Source: Microvirga sp.
GTDB taxonomy: Bacteria > Pseudomonadota > Alphaproteobacteria > Rhizobiales > Beijerinckiaceae
NCBI GenBank assembly: GCA_029266525.1
Contig: JAQSWQ010000029.1
Span: 1-39,097, forward strand
Reading direction: 5' to 3'
DNA: 39,097 bases
In this document: piece after piece, positions 1 through 7,104 of the stretch
Layout of the letters: each line of letters opens with the position of its first letter
How positions within the stretch are numbered: position 1 is the first letter of the stretch
The notes under the pieces: model-generated
The model's database searches: none
What the model saw: only the letters and a program-made list of their open reading frames with translations
What the model was told of the DNA's origin: nothing
Translations under genes and position numbers: made by a program

Positions 1-115
1 CCTGCCCCGCCGGACGGGCGCGTTCTCCCCTCCGACGAAGCCACCGCTCCCGACCCGCATGAGCCACGCTGCGCACACGCCCCTCGAGTGGGCCGGGACG
101 GCGAGGTGTATAGGA

Positions 116-892
116 CTATTTTCTAGAGATGTCAAGTCCCGGATCGGCTCGCGCGAGAGCGGGCATGTCGCCATGTTCGGCTCGCCCTTCCCGCAGGAGC
201 CGCTCGCAGGCGCCCTCGATGCGGCGCCTGAGCTCGTCGAAGAACACCTCGCGCGGCTCGCCCGGCGGCATCGGCTCGAGGAACTCGATCACCGCCGTGC
301 CCGGGTAGCGCATGAACCGGCGTCGCGGCCAGAACAACCCAGTGTTGATCGCAACCGGCAGGCAGGGCACGCCGAGGTTGGCATAGAGATGGGCGACGCC
401 GAACTTATAGGCGGGCGGCGCCCCGGGCGCCCGCCGCGTCCCCTCGGGGAAGATCAGGACCTGCCTGCCGCGCGCCGCCTCGGCACGAGCGCGCTCGTTC
501 ATGGCCGCAAGCGCCTGCGAGCCGGCCTTACGGTCGATCGGCACCTGGGCAGCCTTCATCAGATACCATCCGAAGAACGGGATCCACATCAGCTCCCGCT
601 TCAGGATGAAGGTGAAATCGTCGAACCTCGTCACCAGGGCGAAGGTCTCGAGAAAGCTCTGGTGCTTCGAGGCGACGAGGAGCCCGCCGCGGGGGATGCG
701 CTCGACCCCCCGGAACTCGAGCGTCGTCCCGACCAGCACGCGCAGGAGCCAGATCGACGAGCGGCCCCAGAGCTTGACCACGCCGAGGAAGGTCCTACGC
801 GGCGCGAGCACGAACGGGATCAGGACGATGATCCACAGAATCGTGTTCGCGTAGAAGGCGACGTTGAACAGAAGCGAGCGGACGAAGAGCAT
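116..892 (-). CDS. 1-acyl-sn-glycerol-3-phosphate acyltransferase family protein (PlsC-like)
   Basis: A 258-residue membrane-associated acyltransferase, expected to transfer an acyl chain to lysophosphatidic acid in phospholipid synthesis. The N-terminus (residues about 4-30) is a hydrophobic anchor. The catalytic block reads KHQSFLE with His77; the usual H-x4-D motif is H-x4-E here (Glu82), a variant I recall from rhizobial relatives. The substrate-binding FPEGTR motif is at residues 148-153, followed by a conserved proline-rich segment. The ATG is preceded by a TGAGGG ribosome-binding site. Length fits the family. Family assignment is firm; the exact acceptor (lysophosphatidate or another lysolipid) cannot be read from sequence. 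Confidence 0.9.
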   Translation of the reverse strand: MLFVRSLLFNVAFYANTILWIIVLIPFVLAPRRTFLGVVKLWGRSSIWLLRVLVGTTLEFRGVERIPRGGLLVASKHQSFLETFALVTRFDDFTFILKRELMWIPFFGWYLMKAAQVPIDRKAGSQALAAMNERARAEAARGRQVLIFPEGTRRAPGAPPAYKFGVAHLYANLGVPCLPVAINTGLFWPRRRFMRYPGTAVIEFLEPMPPGEPREVFFDELRRRIEGACERLLREGRAEHGDMPALARADPGLDISRK

Positions 893-969
893 GCGGCCCT
901 CAGGGACCGGGCGGCTCTACAAAGAAGCGCCGCCCTCGTCCACCGGCGAGTCTCTCGGCCTTGCGGCAT

Positions 970-1000
970 GAAAAACCCCGCCGCGCCAAAGCGGCGGGGT
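970..1000 (-). terminator. Rho-independent terminator after the glycine-zipper gene
   Basis: On the minus strand a perfect 9-bp stem (CCCCGCCGC / GCGGCGGGG) with a 6-nt loop is followed by five T residues. It lies 24 bases past the stop codon of the upstream minus-strand gene, so it ends that transcript before plsC. Confidence 0.85.
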
Positions 1001-1023
1001 CCCGGCCTTGATCGACAGTGTGG

Positions 1024-1326
1024 TTAGCGGACGACTTCGCGGCAGGTGCGGTTGCCGGCGGCGTCCTGGACGCAGGTCTGCTCGCGGCTCGTCGGATTGC
1101 GCTCCTGGATCACCACCGTGCCGGTGGTGTTCGGGCCCGTGGCCGCACCGCCCGCGACGGCGCCGGCGCCGGCGCCGATCGCCGCGCCGACCGGCCCGCC
1201 GACCACCGCGCCTGCAACGCCGCCCGTGACGGCGCCGGCGGCAGCACCGGAATCGGTGGCGGAGGCGATGTTGGGAAGGGCGAACAAGGCCGCCACGGCG
1301 GCCAGACCGATGATGCTCTTGCGCAT
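1024..1326 (-). CDS. Exported glycine-zipper protein
   Basis: A 100-residue protein with a signal peptide (hydrophobic residues 5-20, likely cut after ALPNIASA near residue 23). Residues 27-62 form a glycine-zipper region (repeated GxxxG spacing with Ala/Val), a motif that packs in or on membranes. The tail carries two cysteines (Cys85, Cys95) in a TCVQDAAGNRTC context that could form a disulfide. The start was chosen because AAGGAG sits at the right distance upstream; an open frame extending to 1584 lacks coding character. It is expressed from an EcfG-type promoter and has its own terminator, so it is a single-gene stress transcript. Molecular function is unknown; an envelope role is inferred. 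Confidence 0.85.
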   Translation of the reverse strand: MRKSIIGLAAVAALFALPNIASATDSGAAAGAVTGGVAGAVVGGPVGAAIGAGAGAVAGGAATGPNTTGTVVIQERNPTSREQTCVQDAAGNRTCREVVR

Positions 1327-1363
1327 GGGGCGCTCCTTGGTTGAACTCAAGCTGTGATGACGC

Positions 1364-1388
1364 AACGCAAGGAGCCGGAGCCGGTTCC
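1364..1388 (-). promoter_or_regulatory. EcfG-type (general stress) promoter
   Basis: On the minus strand the sequence reads GGAAC, 16 bases, then CGTT, matching the known alphaproteobacterial EcfG consensus exactly. Thirty-seven bases separate it from the ATG of the glycine-zipper gene, giving a short leader that contains the AAGGAG site. Confidence 0.8.
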
Positions 1389-1644
1389 GTCGGTTGCCTC
1401 CGTCGTCGCCCGCAGGGATCGGAAGTATTCGTTTGCTGTTTTCATTTGCCGGGTTTCGCCGCACTTCCTTCACGCCCGATTCGGCGGGCCCTCTGGAACG
1501 TGATCGGAACATCGGCTCCTCAGCATTCCGGGCCGATGCCAAGTACCGAGAGAACCCGCTCCGGCAGGCTGTTTCTGTTTGCAAGTCGGGAGGCTTTGTT
1601 GCGGCGAGGGAACCGCGCTGTTAGAGGCCGAGGGGCGAGGCTCC
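1389..1644. other. Divergent intergenic region, glycine-zipper gene / RNase D
   Basis: About 256 bases remain between the EcfG-type promoter and the RNase D start. The segment near 1425-1455 is locally AT-richer than its surroundings. I see no convincing sigma-70 promoter for the rightward gene, no RNA structure and no small frame with a ribosome-binding site. Confidence 0.5.
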
Positions 1645-2259
1645 ATGACCATCCGCTACCATCGCGGCGACCTTCCCGAAAGCTACTCGGCGACGCACGC
1701 GGTCGCGGTCGATACGGAAACCCTCGGCCTGAACCCCTTCCGCGACCGGCTCTGCGTCGTGCAGGTTTCGACCGGCGACGGCACGGCGGATATCGTCCAG
1801 ATCCTGAAGGACGGGCCGCGGCCCAAGCGTCTCGTGCGCCTGCTTGCCGACCGCTCCGTCCTCAAGATCTTCCATTTCGCTCGGTTCGATCTTGCGGTAA
1901 TCGAGCGCTATCTCGGCGTTATGCCGGAGCCGGTCTATTGCACCAAGATCGCCTCGAAGCTCACTCGCACCTACACCGACAAGCACGGGCTCAAGGATCT
2001 CGTGCGCGAGCTCCTCGGCGTCAATCTCCAGAAGGAGCAGCAATCCTCGGACTGGGGAGCTGATCTGCTGACCCCGGCGCAGCTCGATTACGCCGCTTCC
2101 GACGTGCTGCACCTCCACACGCTCAAGGAGCGGCTCGATACCCTGCTGGCGCGCGAGGGGCGGAGCGAAATCGCGGAACGCTGCTTCGCGTTCCTGGCGA
2201 CGCGGGCGCGGCTCGACCTGATGGGATGGGCGGAGACCGATATCTTTGCGCACAGCTGA
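1645..2259 (+). CDS. rnd: Ribonuclease D-type 3'-5' exonuclease, short form
   Basis: A 204-residue DEDDy exonuclease: DTE (Asp23, Glu25) in the ExoI block, FARFD (Asp82) in ExoII, and YAASD (Tyr149, Asp153) in ExoIII. It lacks the C-terminal HRDC domains of the E. coli-type enzyme, as is common for alphaproteobacterial short RNase D, which trims structured RNA 3' ends. The start is the ATG of MTIRYHRG, preceded by GGGGCGAGG; upstream codons in the same frame look non-coding. It appears monocistronic. The catalytic set is complete, so activity is expected; RNA substrates are not predictable. Confidence 0.9.
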   Translation: MTIRYHRGDLPESYSATHAVAVDTETLGLNPFRDRLCVVQVSTGDGTADIVQILKDGPRPKRLVRLLADRSVLKIFHFARFDLAVIERYLGVMPEPVYCTKIASKLTRTYTDKHGLKDLVRELLGVNLQKEQQSSDWGADLLTPAQLDYAASDVLHLHTLKERLDTLLAREGRSEIAERCFAFLATRARLDLMGWAETDIFAHS

Positions 2260-2314
2260 GCGGTGCGGCGGCGTGCTGCGCTAAATCGAGCAGCCACCAT
2301 TGCCAAGCTTCGCG

Positions 2315-2428
2315 TCAGGCTCCAAGCGCCAGGAAAAGCAGCGGAACAGACGCGCCAAGCACTAGGCCAAGCACAAAGACAGATGATTTGTCCTGCGTTT
2401 CCGCCGGAAGCTTATTTCTGTCCAACAT
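2315..2428 (-). CDS. 37-residue single-span membrane peptide, candidate stress gene
   Basis: A very short frame of 37 residues. Residues 1-16 are polar (MLDRNKLPAETQDKSS) and residues 17-37 form one hydrophobic, glycine-spaced helix ending in LALGA. The ATG is preceded by GGGAAAGGTC as a ribosome-binding site. A perfect EcfG-type promoter (GGAAC-N16-CGTT) ends 33 bases upstream, the same layout as the glycine-zipper gene. The topology suggests N-in with a short C-terminal end. It is divergent from the NepR-like gene. I recognise no family. The promoter, ribosome site and membrane span together make it a likely real gene, but this rests on pattern reading. Confidence 0.65.
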   Translation of the reverse strand: MLDRNKLPAETQDKSSVFVLGLVLGASVPLLFLALGA

Positions 2429-2461
2429 GACCTTTCCCACGACCTCTGTTCTCGGCAGGGA

Positions 2462-2486
2462 AACGCGTCGTATCAAGCGCGGTTCC
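2462..2486 (-). promoter_or_regulatory. EcfG-type (general stress) promoter, near-palindromic
   Basis: The minus strand reads GGAAC-N16-CGTT, a perfect match, aimed at the 37-aa gene. Because the two boxes are nearly complementary, the plus strand also shows a degraded version (GAAAC, 16 bases, GGTT) facing the NepR-like gene at 2557, so weak bidirectional use is possible. Confidence 0.75.
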
Positions 2487-2556
2487 GCAGATCATAGCTG
2501 CCACGCTGAAACCGCTCGCCCACACCGGCGTTCCCCGCTCGAGAGGAGAGCCGCGC

Positions 2557-2751
2557 ATGCAGGAGATCGGAAATCGAGCCTTCGCCCCGCATCCCACGGA
2601 TGCGCGCGACTCGCTCATGATCGCGCGCAATCTGGCGCGGCTTTATTCGGACGTGCTGGAAGAGCCTTTGCCGCCCGACCTGGCGCGCCTCATCGGCAGG
2701 CTCGAGGAGCGCCTGACCACGAAGCGGCCCGGACGCGCCGAAGGCGGCTGA
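2557..2751 (+). CDS. NepR-like small protein (anti-sigma-factor family)
   Basis: A 64-residue protein with an excellent AGGAGA ribosome-binding site. Residues 20-52 contain the pattern I-x2-NLA-x-LYSDVLEEPLP followed by an amphipathic Leu-rich helix. This closely resembles the conserved core of NepR, the anti-sigma factor that holds EcfG until phosphorylated PhyR removes it (typical core: L-x2-vYdDVv-x-EPvPdrf). NepR proteins are about 60 residues, so length fits. Unlike classical loci there is no ecfG or phyR next to it, and it may be a paralogue with another partner. The assignment rests on motif resemblance read by eye. Confidence 0.6.
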   Translation: MQEIGNRAFAPHPTDARDSLMIARNLARLYSDVLEEPLPPDLARLIGRLEERLTTKRPGRAEGG

Positions 2752-2766
2752 CCCGCGCCCGCGGGG

Positions 2767-3162
2767 TCAGGCTGGGGCGAGCTCGAAGCTCTCGCGAAGC
2801 TGGCTTGCGAATCTCAGGCCGCGCACGGATGCACTACGACAGGCTTCGGGTGCCACCGGCAGCGGCATCCAATGCGTGAGCCCGTCGTCCTCGCCATGGA
2901 GCGCGACGGGGCACTGCATGCGCGGGAACCACTGGCCGAACTCGCTCGAGAACTCGGCGATGAGCGACCCCCAGCGCTGCGAGAAGACGATGATATCCTG
3001 GTCCTTGGGCGCACTCTCGATCGGGCGCCAAGCGGGCTCGGCCATTGCGAACGCTCTCTGGGCCTCTTCCTCAAGCGCAAAAGATGCCGGCGGCGCGGGA
3101 GGGCGGGCTGGGAGTTTCCGCGCCGCCGGCTGACGCTTCTTGGGGAAGCGTTGAGCGAACAA
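2767..3162 (-). CDS. DUF551 domain protein
   Basis: A 131-residue protein. Residues about 45-105 match the DUF551 pattern: W-x-PIESAPKD near the start and THWMPLP at the end, a domain common in phage and accessory proteins with unknown function. The first 40 residues are Pro/Ala/Arg-rich and low complexity. The start chosen is TTG with AGGACAGG upstream; an internal ATG at 3045 (MAEPAW) directly before the domain is an alternative and would give 92 residues. It is convergent with the NepR-like gene. No partner gene nearby suggests a job. Confidence 0.6.
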   Translation of the reverse strand: MFAQRFPKKRQPAARKLPARPPAPPASFALEEEAQRAFAMAEPAWRPIESAPKDQDIIVFSQRWGSLIAEFSSEFGQWFPRMQCPVALHGEDDGLTHWMPLPVAPEACRSASVRGLRFASQLRESFELAPA

Positions 3163-3229
3163 TGCGCCTGTCCTGTTTCGGGACGATGTCGCGGCGTGTT
3201 TCGCAGGGGTTTCGCCGCATGCTCAAGCT

Positions 3230-3255
3230 GAAACGGTTTGCGAGACCCTGACGTT
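3230..3255 (+). promoter_or_regulatory. Probable EcfG-type promoter of the DUF4142 gene
   Basis: The boxes read GAAAC, 17 bases, CGTT: one mismatch to the GGAAC consensus and an allowed spacing. It lies 78 bases upstream of the DUF4142 start. Weaker than the three perfect copies in this window. Confidence 0.5.
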
Positions 3256-3333
3256 AGAGGCGCAGCGACGGCTTCGGACCGCCTCGATGCGCGCTCGGAG
3301 CCATGCTCGCCCGCCTCAACCAGGAGCATCTCC

Positions 3334-3960
3334 ATGGATCGCCGTCTTGTCTTGATGGGCCTCGCCGGCATCGGCGCTGCGCCCGCAGCCTTCGCGCAGA
3401 ACACCGTCCAGCCGCAATCGCCCGCCGCGCAGACCGGCGGCGCCGCTGGCGGCGTCCACGGAACGGCCGGCGTCACGAACGCCTCCCCAGGCGCCCAGGG
3501 CCAGATGGGCCAGGCCGAGCAGCAGTGGATGCAACAAACGATGATGGTCGGCTCGGTCGCGCTGCAGACGAGCGAGATCGCGCTGCAGAAGGCGCAGGAC
3601 GAGGACGTGAAGCAGTTCGCGCAGTTCGAGCGCGACGAGCAGACGACCATCGCCGAGGTGCTGCGCTCGATGATGGAGCCGGCCGGCACCGCAAGCCCGC
3701 AGGGCGCGGCCGCCCAGCCGCAGCTCGACCAGAAGCATGCCGAGATGGTCCAGAAGCTGCAGCAGGCGAAGGCCGGCGAGGCCTTCGACAAGGAGTACGT
3801 CAAGGGCCAGATCGACGGCCACCAGGAGCTCCTGCAGATCCAGGAGCGCTTCCTCCAGGGCCGCCCGCAGAACCGCGAGGCGATGAACGCCGCGAAGCTC
3901 GCCCGCGGCCACATCAAGGAGCACATCGCGATGCTGAAGGACATCCAAGAAGGCCTGTGA
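3334..3960 (+). CDS. Exported DUF4142 protein
   Basis: A 208-residue periplasmic protein. The signal peptide (MDRRLVLMGLAGIGAAPAAFA) is probably cut before Gln22. A Gly/Ala/Gln-rich linker covers about residues 22-60. The rest is the four-helix DUF4142 domain (ferritin-like fold): a QQWMQQTMMVGSVALQTSEIAL stretch followed by alternating acidic and basic helices and a final HIKEHIAML segment. The ATG has CAGGAG upstream. DUF4142 proteins are often stress-induced envelope proteins of unknown mechanism, in keeping with the upstream promoter. A terminator follows. Confidence 0.88.
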   Translation: MDRRLVLMGLAGIGAAPAAFAQNTVQPQSPAAQTGGAAGGVHGTAGVTNASPGAQGQMGQAEQQWMQQTMMVGSVALQTSEIALQKAQDEDVKQFAQFERDEQTTIAEVLRSMMEPAGTASPQGAAAQPQLDQKHAEMVQKLQQAKAGEAFDKEYVKGQIDGHQELLQIQERFLQGRPQNREAMNAAKLARGHIKEHIAMLKDIQEGL

Positions 3961-3982
3961 GCCCTTCGCCGTATTGAGCGCG

Positions 3983-4014
3983 GAATGGCCGGGTCCACCC
4001 CGGCCATTCTTTTC
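3983..4014 (+). terminator. Rho-independent terminator after the DUF4142 gene
   Basis: A stem of about 11 bp (GAATGGCCGGG / CCCGGCCATTC, with one extra C) and a short loop is followed by TTTT, 22 bases past the stop codon. Confidence 0.85.
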
Positions 4015-4086
4015 GCCACCTTGGCCGTTCCCTTTTGCCGGCTCGCGCGTTGATCCGGCAGCAGCGATCCGCGAGAGGAGGCGACG

Positions 4087-4254
4087 ATGGAGCAGGACAA
4101 GAAGCAGCAGGGCGGCGGCTTCCATCAGGACGGCAAGAAAAAGGACGAGAAGCTGCCCGAGAACTCGAAGAAGAACCTCGACAAGAAGCTCGATCACGCG
4201 CTCGAGGAGACCTTCCCGACGAGCGATCCGATTTCGGTGAAGATCACCAAATAG
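4087..4254 (+). CDS. 55-residue highly charged small protein
   Basis: A 55-residue, Lys/Asp/Glu-rich, probably disordered protein. Its C-terminal part (LDHALEETFPTSDPISVKI) matches a motif I recall in many small alphaproteobacterial proteins of unknown function, of the form LD-x-ALEETFPaSDP. The ribosome-binding site GAGAGGAGG is near perfect, five bases before the ATG. It follows the DUF4142 terminator and is separated from mcd by a palindromic repeat, so it is probably its own transcript. No function is assigned. Confidence 0.8.
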   Translation: MEQDKKQQGGGFHQDGKKKDEKLPENSKKNLDKKLDHALEETFPTSDPISVKITK

Positions 4255-4265
4255 CGCCGCGCCTC

Positions 4266-4400
4266 TGCTGTCATTCCGGGGCGCGCGAAGCGCGAGCCCG
4301 GAACCCATAAACTCCCATCGGGGAAATCGCGCCACCACCCTCGACGACGGTGTCTATGGGTTCCGGGCTCTCGCCGTCGGCGAGCCCCGGAATGACAGCA
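4266..4400. repeat. Palindromic intergenic repeat (REP/MITE-like), copy 1
   Basis: The outer arms are a long inverted repeat: 15 identical bases from CTGTCATTCCGGGGC inward, then a variable mini-hairpin (GCGCGAAGCGC on the left, TCGCCGTCGGCGA on the right), then another identical block ending in CCCGGAACCCATA. The whole can fold as a cruciform. It lies between two convergent genes and can terminate both. The sequence type is widespread in Hyphomicrobiales genomes. Confidence 0.8.
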
Positions 4401-4401
4401 C

Positions 4402-6075
4402 CTACTGCATCTCCAAGAGCCGCCGCGCGATCACCTGCGCCTGGATCTCGGCCGCGCCCTCGAAGATCGAGAGGATGCGCGCGTCGCACAGCACGCGGCT
4501 CACCGGGTATTCGAGCGCGAAGCCGTTGCCGCCGTGGATCTGCAGCGCGTTGTCGGCGGCGGCCCAGGCGACGCGGGCGCCCAAGAGCTTCGCCATGCCT
4601 GCTTCCAGGTCGCAGCGCTTGCCTTCGTCCTTCTCGCGCCCGGCGTAGTAGGTCAGCTGCCGCGCGAGGTTGATCTCGACCGCCATCATGGCAAGCTTGT
4701 CGGACACGCGCGGGAATTCGATCAGCTTCTTGCCGAACTGGATGCGCTCCTCGGCATAGCGCAGCCCGACGTCGAGCGCCGATTGGGCAACGCCGATCGC
4801 CCGCGCCGCGGTCTGGATGCGGGCCGATTCGAACGTCTGCATCAATTGCCGGAAACCCTGCCCCTCCTCGCCGCCGAGGAGGTTCTCGGCCGGAACCTCG
4901 AAGCCATCGAAGGCGAGCTCGTATTCCTTCATGCCGCGATAGCCCAAGACCTCGATCTCGCCGCCGGTGAGGCCCGCGACCGGGAACGGATCCTCGTCGG
5001 TGCCGCGCGGCTTCTCGGCAAGCAGCAGCGAGAGACCCTTGTGGCCGGGCTCGTCGGGGTTCGTGCGCACGAGCAGCGTCATCAGGTCGGCCCGGACCGG
5101 ATGGGTGATCCAGGTCTTGTTGCCGAAGACCCTGTAGGCGTCGCCTTCGCGCACCGCGCGGGTGCGCAACGAGGCGAGGTCGGAGCCGTTGTTGGGCTCG
5201 GTGAAGACCGCGGTGGGCAGTATCTCGCCCGAGGCGATCTTCGGCAGGAACTTCGCTTTCTGCGCCTCGGTGCCGCCGCCGAGGATCAGCTCGGCCGCGA
5301 TCTCCGAGCGCGTGCCGAGCGAGCCGACGCCGATATAGGCGCGCGACAATTCCTCCGAGACGACGCACATCGAGACCTTCGACAGGCCCATGCCGCCGTA
5401 TTCCTCGGGGATGGTGAGCCCGAACACTCCGAGCTCGGCCATGTGCGCGATGATCTCGATCGGGATGTAGGCATTGGCGAGATGCCATTGATGGGCGTGC
5501 GGCGCGACCTCGGCCTCGCCGAAGCGCCGCATCTCGGCGCGGATCGCCTCGAGCGTGTCGTCGAGTCCCGAATCGCCGATGGTCGGCGCGCCTTGGCGCT
5601 CCCGGACAAGCGCGACCAGCCGCGCCCGGTTTTCCGTCGTGTTGCCGCTCTCGATAAGGCCGTCGATCGCATCCGTGCGGAACCGGGCGAGGTCGCCGCC
5701 CGAGAGTCCCAGCGCGTGCGGACGCACCATCTCGCCCTGGCTCATCGGGATGCCGCCGAAGGCCTGGTCGAGATACTCCCCGATGCCGATGCGGACGAGC
5801 AGTTCCTCGGTCTCGCCGAAGCGGCCCTCGCCGGACAGCCGCGCCGCATGGGCCGCGCTCTCGCGGATCGCCTCGGCATAGGTCGCAAGCCAGGCGAGCC
5901 CATGTGCGGCATGCTGCTCGCGCTCGAGACGCTCGGCCGAGATGCGCCGGTCCGCGACCACCTTCGTCCGCACCCGCCGGCGTGCCTCCGCGACAAGCGC
6001 CGCGATGTCCTTCGCGGCCGTCTCGGCAAGCATGACGAAATCGGGCGATGCGGTCGCGGCGGAAAGGGCGGTCAT
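4402..6075 (-). CDS. mcd: (2S)-methylsuccinyl-CoA dehydrogenase
   Basis: A 557-residue flavoprotein that oxidises (2S)-methylsuccinyl-CoA to mesaconyl-CoA in the ethylmalonyl-CoA pathway. Residues about 165-557 are an acyl-CoA dehydrogenase: PEEYGG, AVFTEPNNGSDLASL (flavin contact region), FGNKTWITH and a C-terminal SIFEGAAEIQ whose Glu539 aligns with the catalytic base of medium-chain acyl-CoA dehydrogenase. The roughly 165-residue N-terminal helical extension is absent from ordinary acyl-CoA dehydrogenases and is typical of Mcd. The start ATG has GGAGC upstream; the frame runs on to 7032 only because of GC bias. ccr and ecm lie 2.5-4 kb away, supporting the specific call. Confidence 0.9.
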   Translation of the reverse strand: MTALSAATASPDFVMLAETAAKDIAALVAEARRRVRTKVVADRRISAERLEREQHAAHGLAWLATYAEAIRESAAHAARLSGEGRFGETEELLVRIGIGEYLDQAFGGIPMSQGEMVRPHALGLSGGDLARFRTDAIDGLIESGNTTENRARLVALVRERQGAPTIGDSGLDDTLEAIRAEMRRFGEAEVAPHAHQWHLANAYIPIEIIAHMAELGVFGLTIPEEYGGMGLSKVSMCVVSEELSRAYIGVGSLGTRSEIAAELILGGGTEAQKAKFLPKIASGEILPTAVFTEPNNGSDLASLRTRAVREGDAYRVFGNKTWITHPVRADLMTLLVRTNPDEPGHKGLSLLLAEKPRGTDEDPFPVAGLTGGEIEVLGYRGMKEYELAFDGFEVPAENLLGGEEGQGFRQLMQTFESARIQTAARAIGVAQSALDVGLRYAEERIQFGKKLIEFPRVSDKLAMMAVEINLARQLTYYAGREKDEGKRCDLEAGMAKLLGARVAWAAADNALQIHGGNGFALEYPVSRVLCDARILSIFEGAAEIQAQVIARRLLEMQ

Positions 6076-6140
6076 CGAGAGCTCCGGCTGGTGCGGTGCA
6101 GCATAAACCCCGCGGCCGCGCTTGTTGATCCCCTCTTCGG

Positions 6141-7016
6141 CTAGCCGCGGCTTGCGAGCGCGACGCCGGCCGCGGCGACCAGCATGCCGAGGATCTGCAG
6201 CGGCGAGAGCGCCTCCCCGAACAGCACGTAGGCCATCAGCGCGGAGACCGGCGGCACGAGATAGAGCAGCGCCGCAACGCCCGCGACGGCGCCGCGCCGG
6301 ATCAGCACGAGAAGCAGGCCGATCGCGCCGATCGAGAGGGCGACCACCGACCAGGACAGCCCGATGAAGAGCTCGGGTACCGGGTCGAGGCGGCCGTTCT
6401 CGAGGATGAGCGCGACGGGCAGGGTCGCGAGCGCCGCGCCGAGGAACTGCGCGACCGCGTTGGTGCGCAAATCCGCAGCCGCGGCCGTGCGCTTCTGCCA
6501 TATCGTGCCGAGGGTGATCGAGACGGTGCCGAGGAAGTTGACGGCGACCGCCAATGGCGGGAAGCCGCCCGCCGCGCCCCCGAGCTTCGGGGCGACCACC
6601 AACGCGGTTCCGAGGAAGCCAATCGCGATGCCGGCCCAGCGTTTCGCCGAGACGCGCTCGCCGAGAAGCCAGCCGACCAGCATGCCGGTGACGAGCGGCT
6701 GCAGCCCGGCGATCAGCGCCGAGATGCCGGCCGGCACGCCGTGCTTGATCGCCCAGAACACCGCGCCGAGATAGCCGGCCTGGATCAGGACGCCTGCGAT
6801 CATCGCGTCGGCCCAGCCGCGCGCCCCTATCGGCCACGGCGCCCGCGCCGCAACAGCGATGACCGCGAGGATCGCTGCCGCAAGGACATAGCGCAGGACC
6901 AGGAAGGTCAGCGGATCGGCATGCGGCACGACGAGCCGGGCGGCGACGAAGCCGGTCGCCCACAGGAAGACGAAGAGCGGCGGCGCGAGGCGGACGAGCG
7001 CGTTCGAGGCGGGCAT
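6141..7016 (-). CDS. EamA/DMT-superfamily permease
   Basis: A 291-residue integral membrane protein with about ten predicted helices in two repeated EamA halves, starting with PPLFVFLWATGFVAARL and including the GERVSAKRWAGIAIGFLG and VPPVSALMAYVLFGE family blocks. DMT proteins export amino acids, metabolites or drugs; substrate cannot be predicted. The start used is the ATG of MPASNAL; a GTG 42 bases further upstream is possible and neither has a strong ribosome-binding site. It is divergent from the YihY gene and 65 bases upstream of mcd in the same direction, so cotranscription with mcd is possible. Confidence 0.85.
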   Translation of the reverse strand: MPASNALVRLAPPLFVFLWATGFVAARLVVPHADPLTFLVLRYVLAAAILAVIAVAARAPWPIGARGWADAMIAGVLIQAGYLGAVFWAIKHGVPAGISALIAGLQPLVTGMLVGWLLGERVSAKRWAGIAIGFLGTALVVAPKLGGAAGGFPPLAVAVNFLGTVSITLGTIWQKRTAAAADLRTNAVAQFLGAALATLPVALILENGRLDPVPELFIGLSWSVVALSIGAIGLLLVLIRRGAVAGVAALLYLVPPVSALMAYVLFGEALSPLQILGMLVAAAGVALASRG

Positions 7017-7104
7017 GGCCCGCAGGAACCACGCCCGGCGCGTCGGTTCAACCGCCACGCTCGCACGCCTTGCCTCCGCCCGGCCCTTGCGTCATCGAAG
7101 CCGG

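Noticed and set aside
1-115. Possible start of a further minus-strand gene (ATG at 60 reading out of the window)
   Set aside because: Only 20 glycine/arginine-rich codons, no ribosome-binding site, no recognisable motif.
7014-7017. CATG shared as start codon by both divergent genes (DMT permease and YihY)
   Set aside because: The YihY frame from here begins with 30 Arg-rich residues before the conserved domain; the GTG at 7105 fits the family better.
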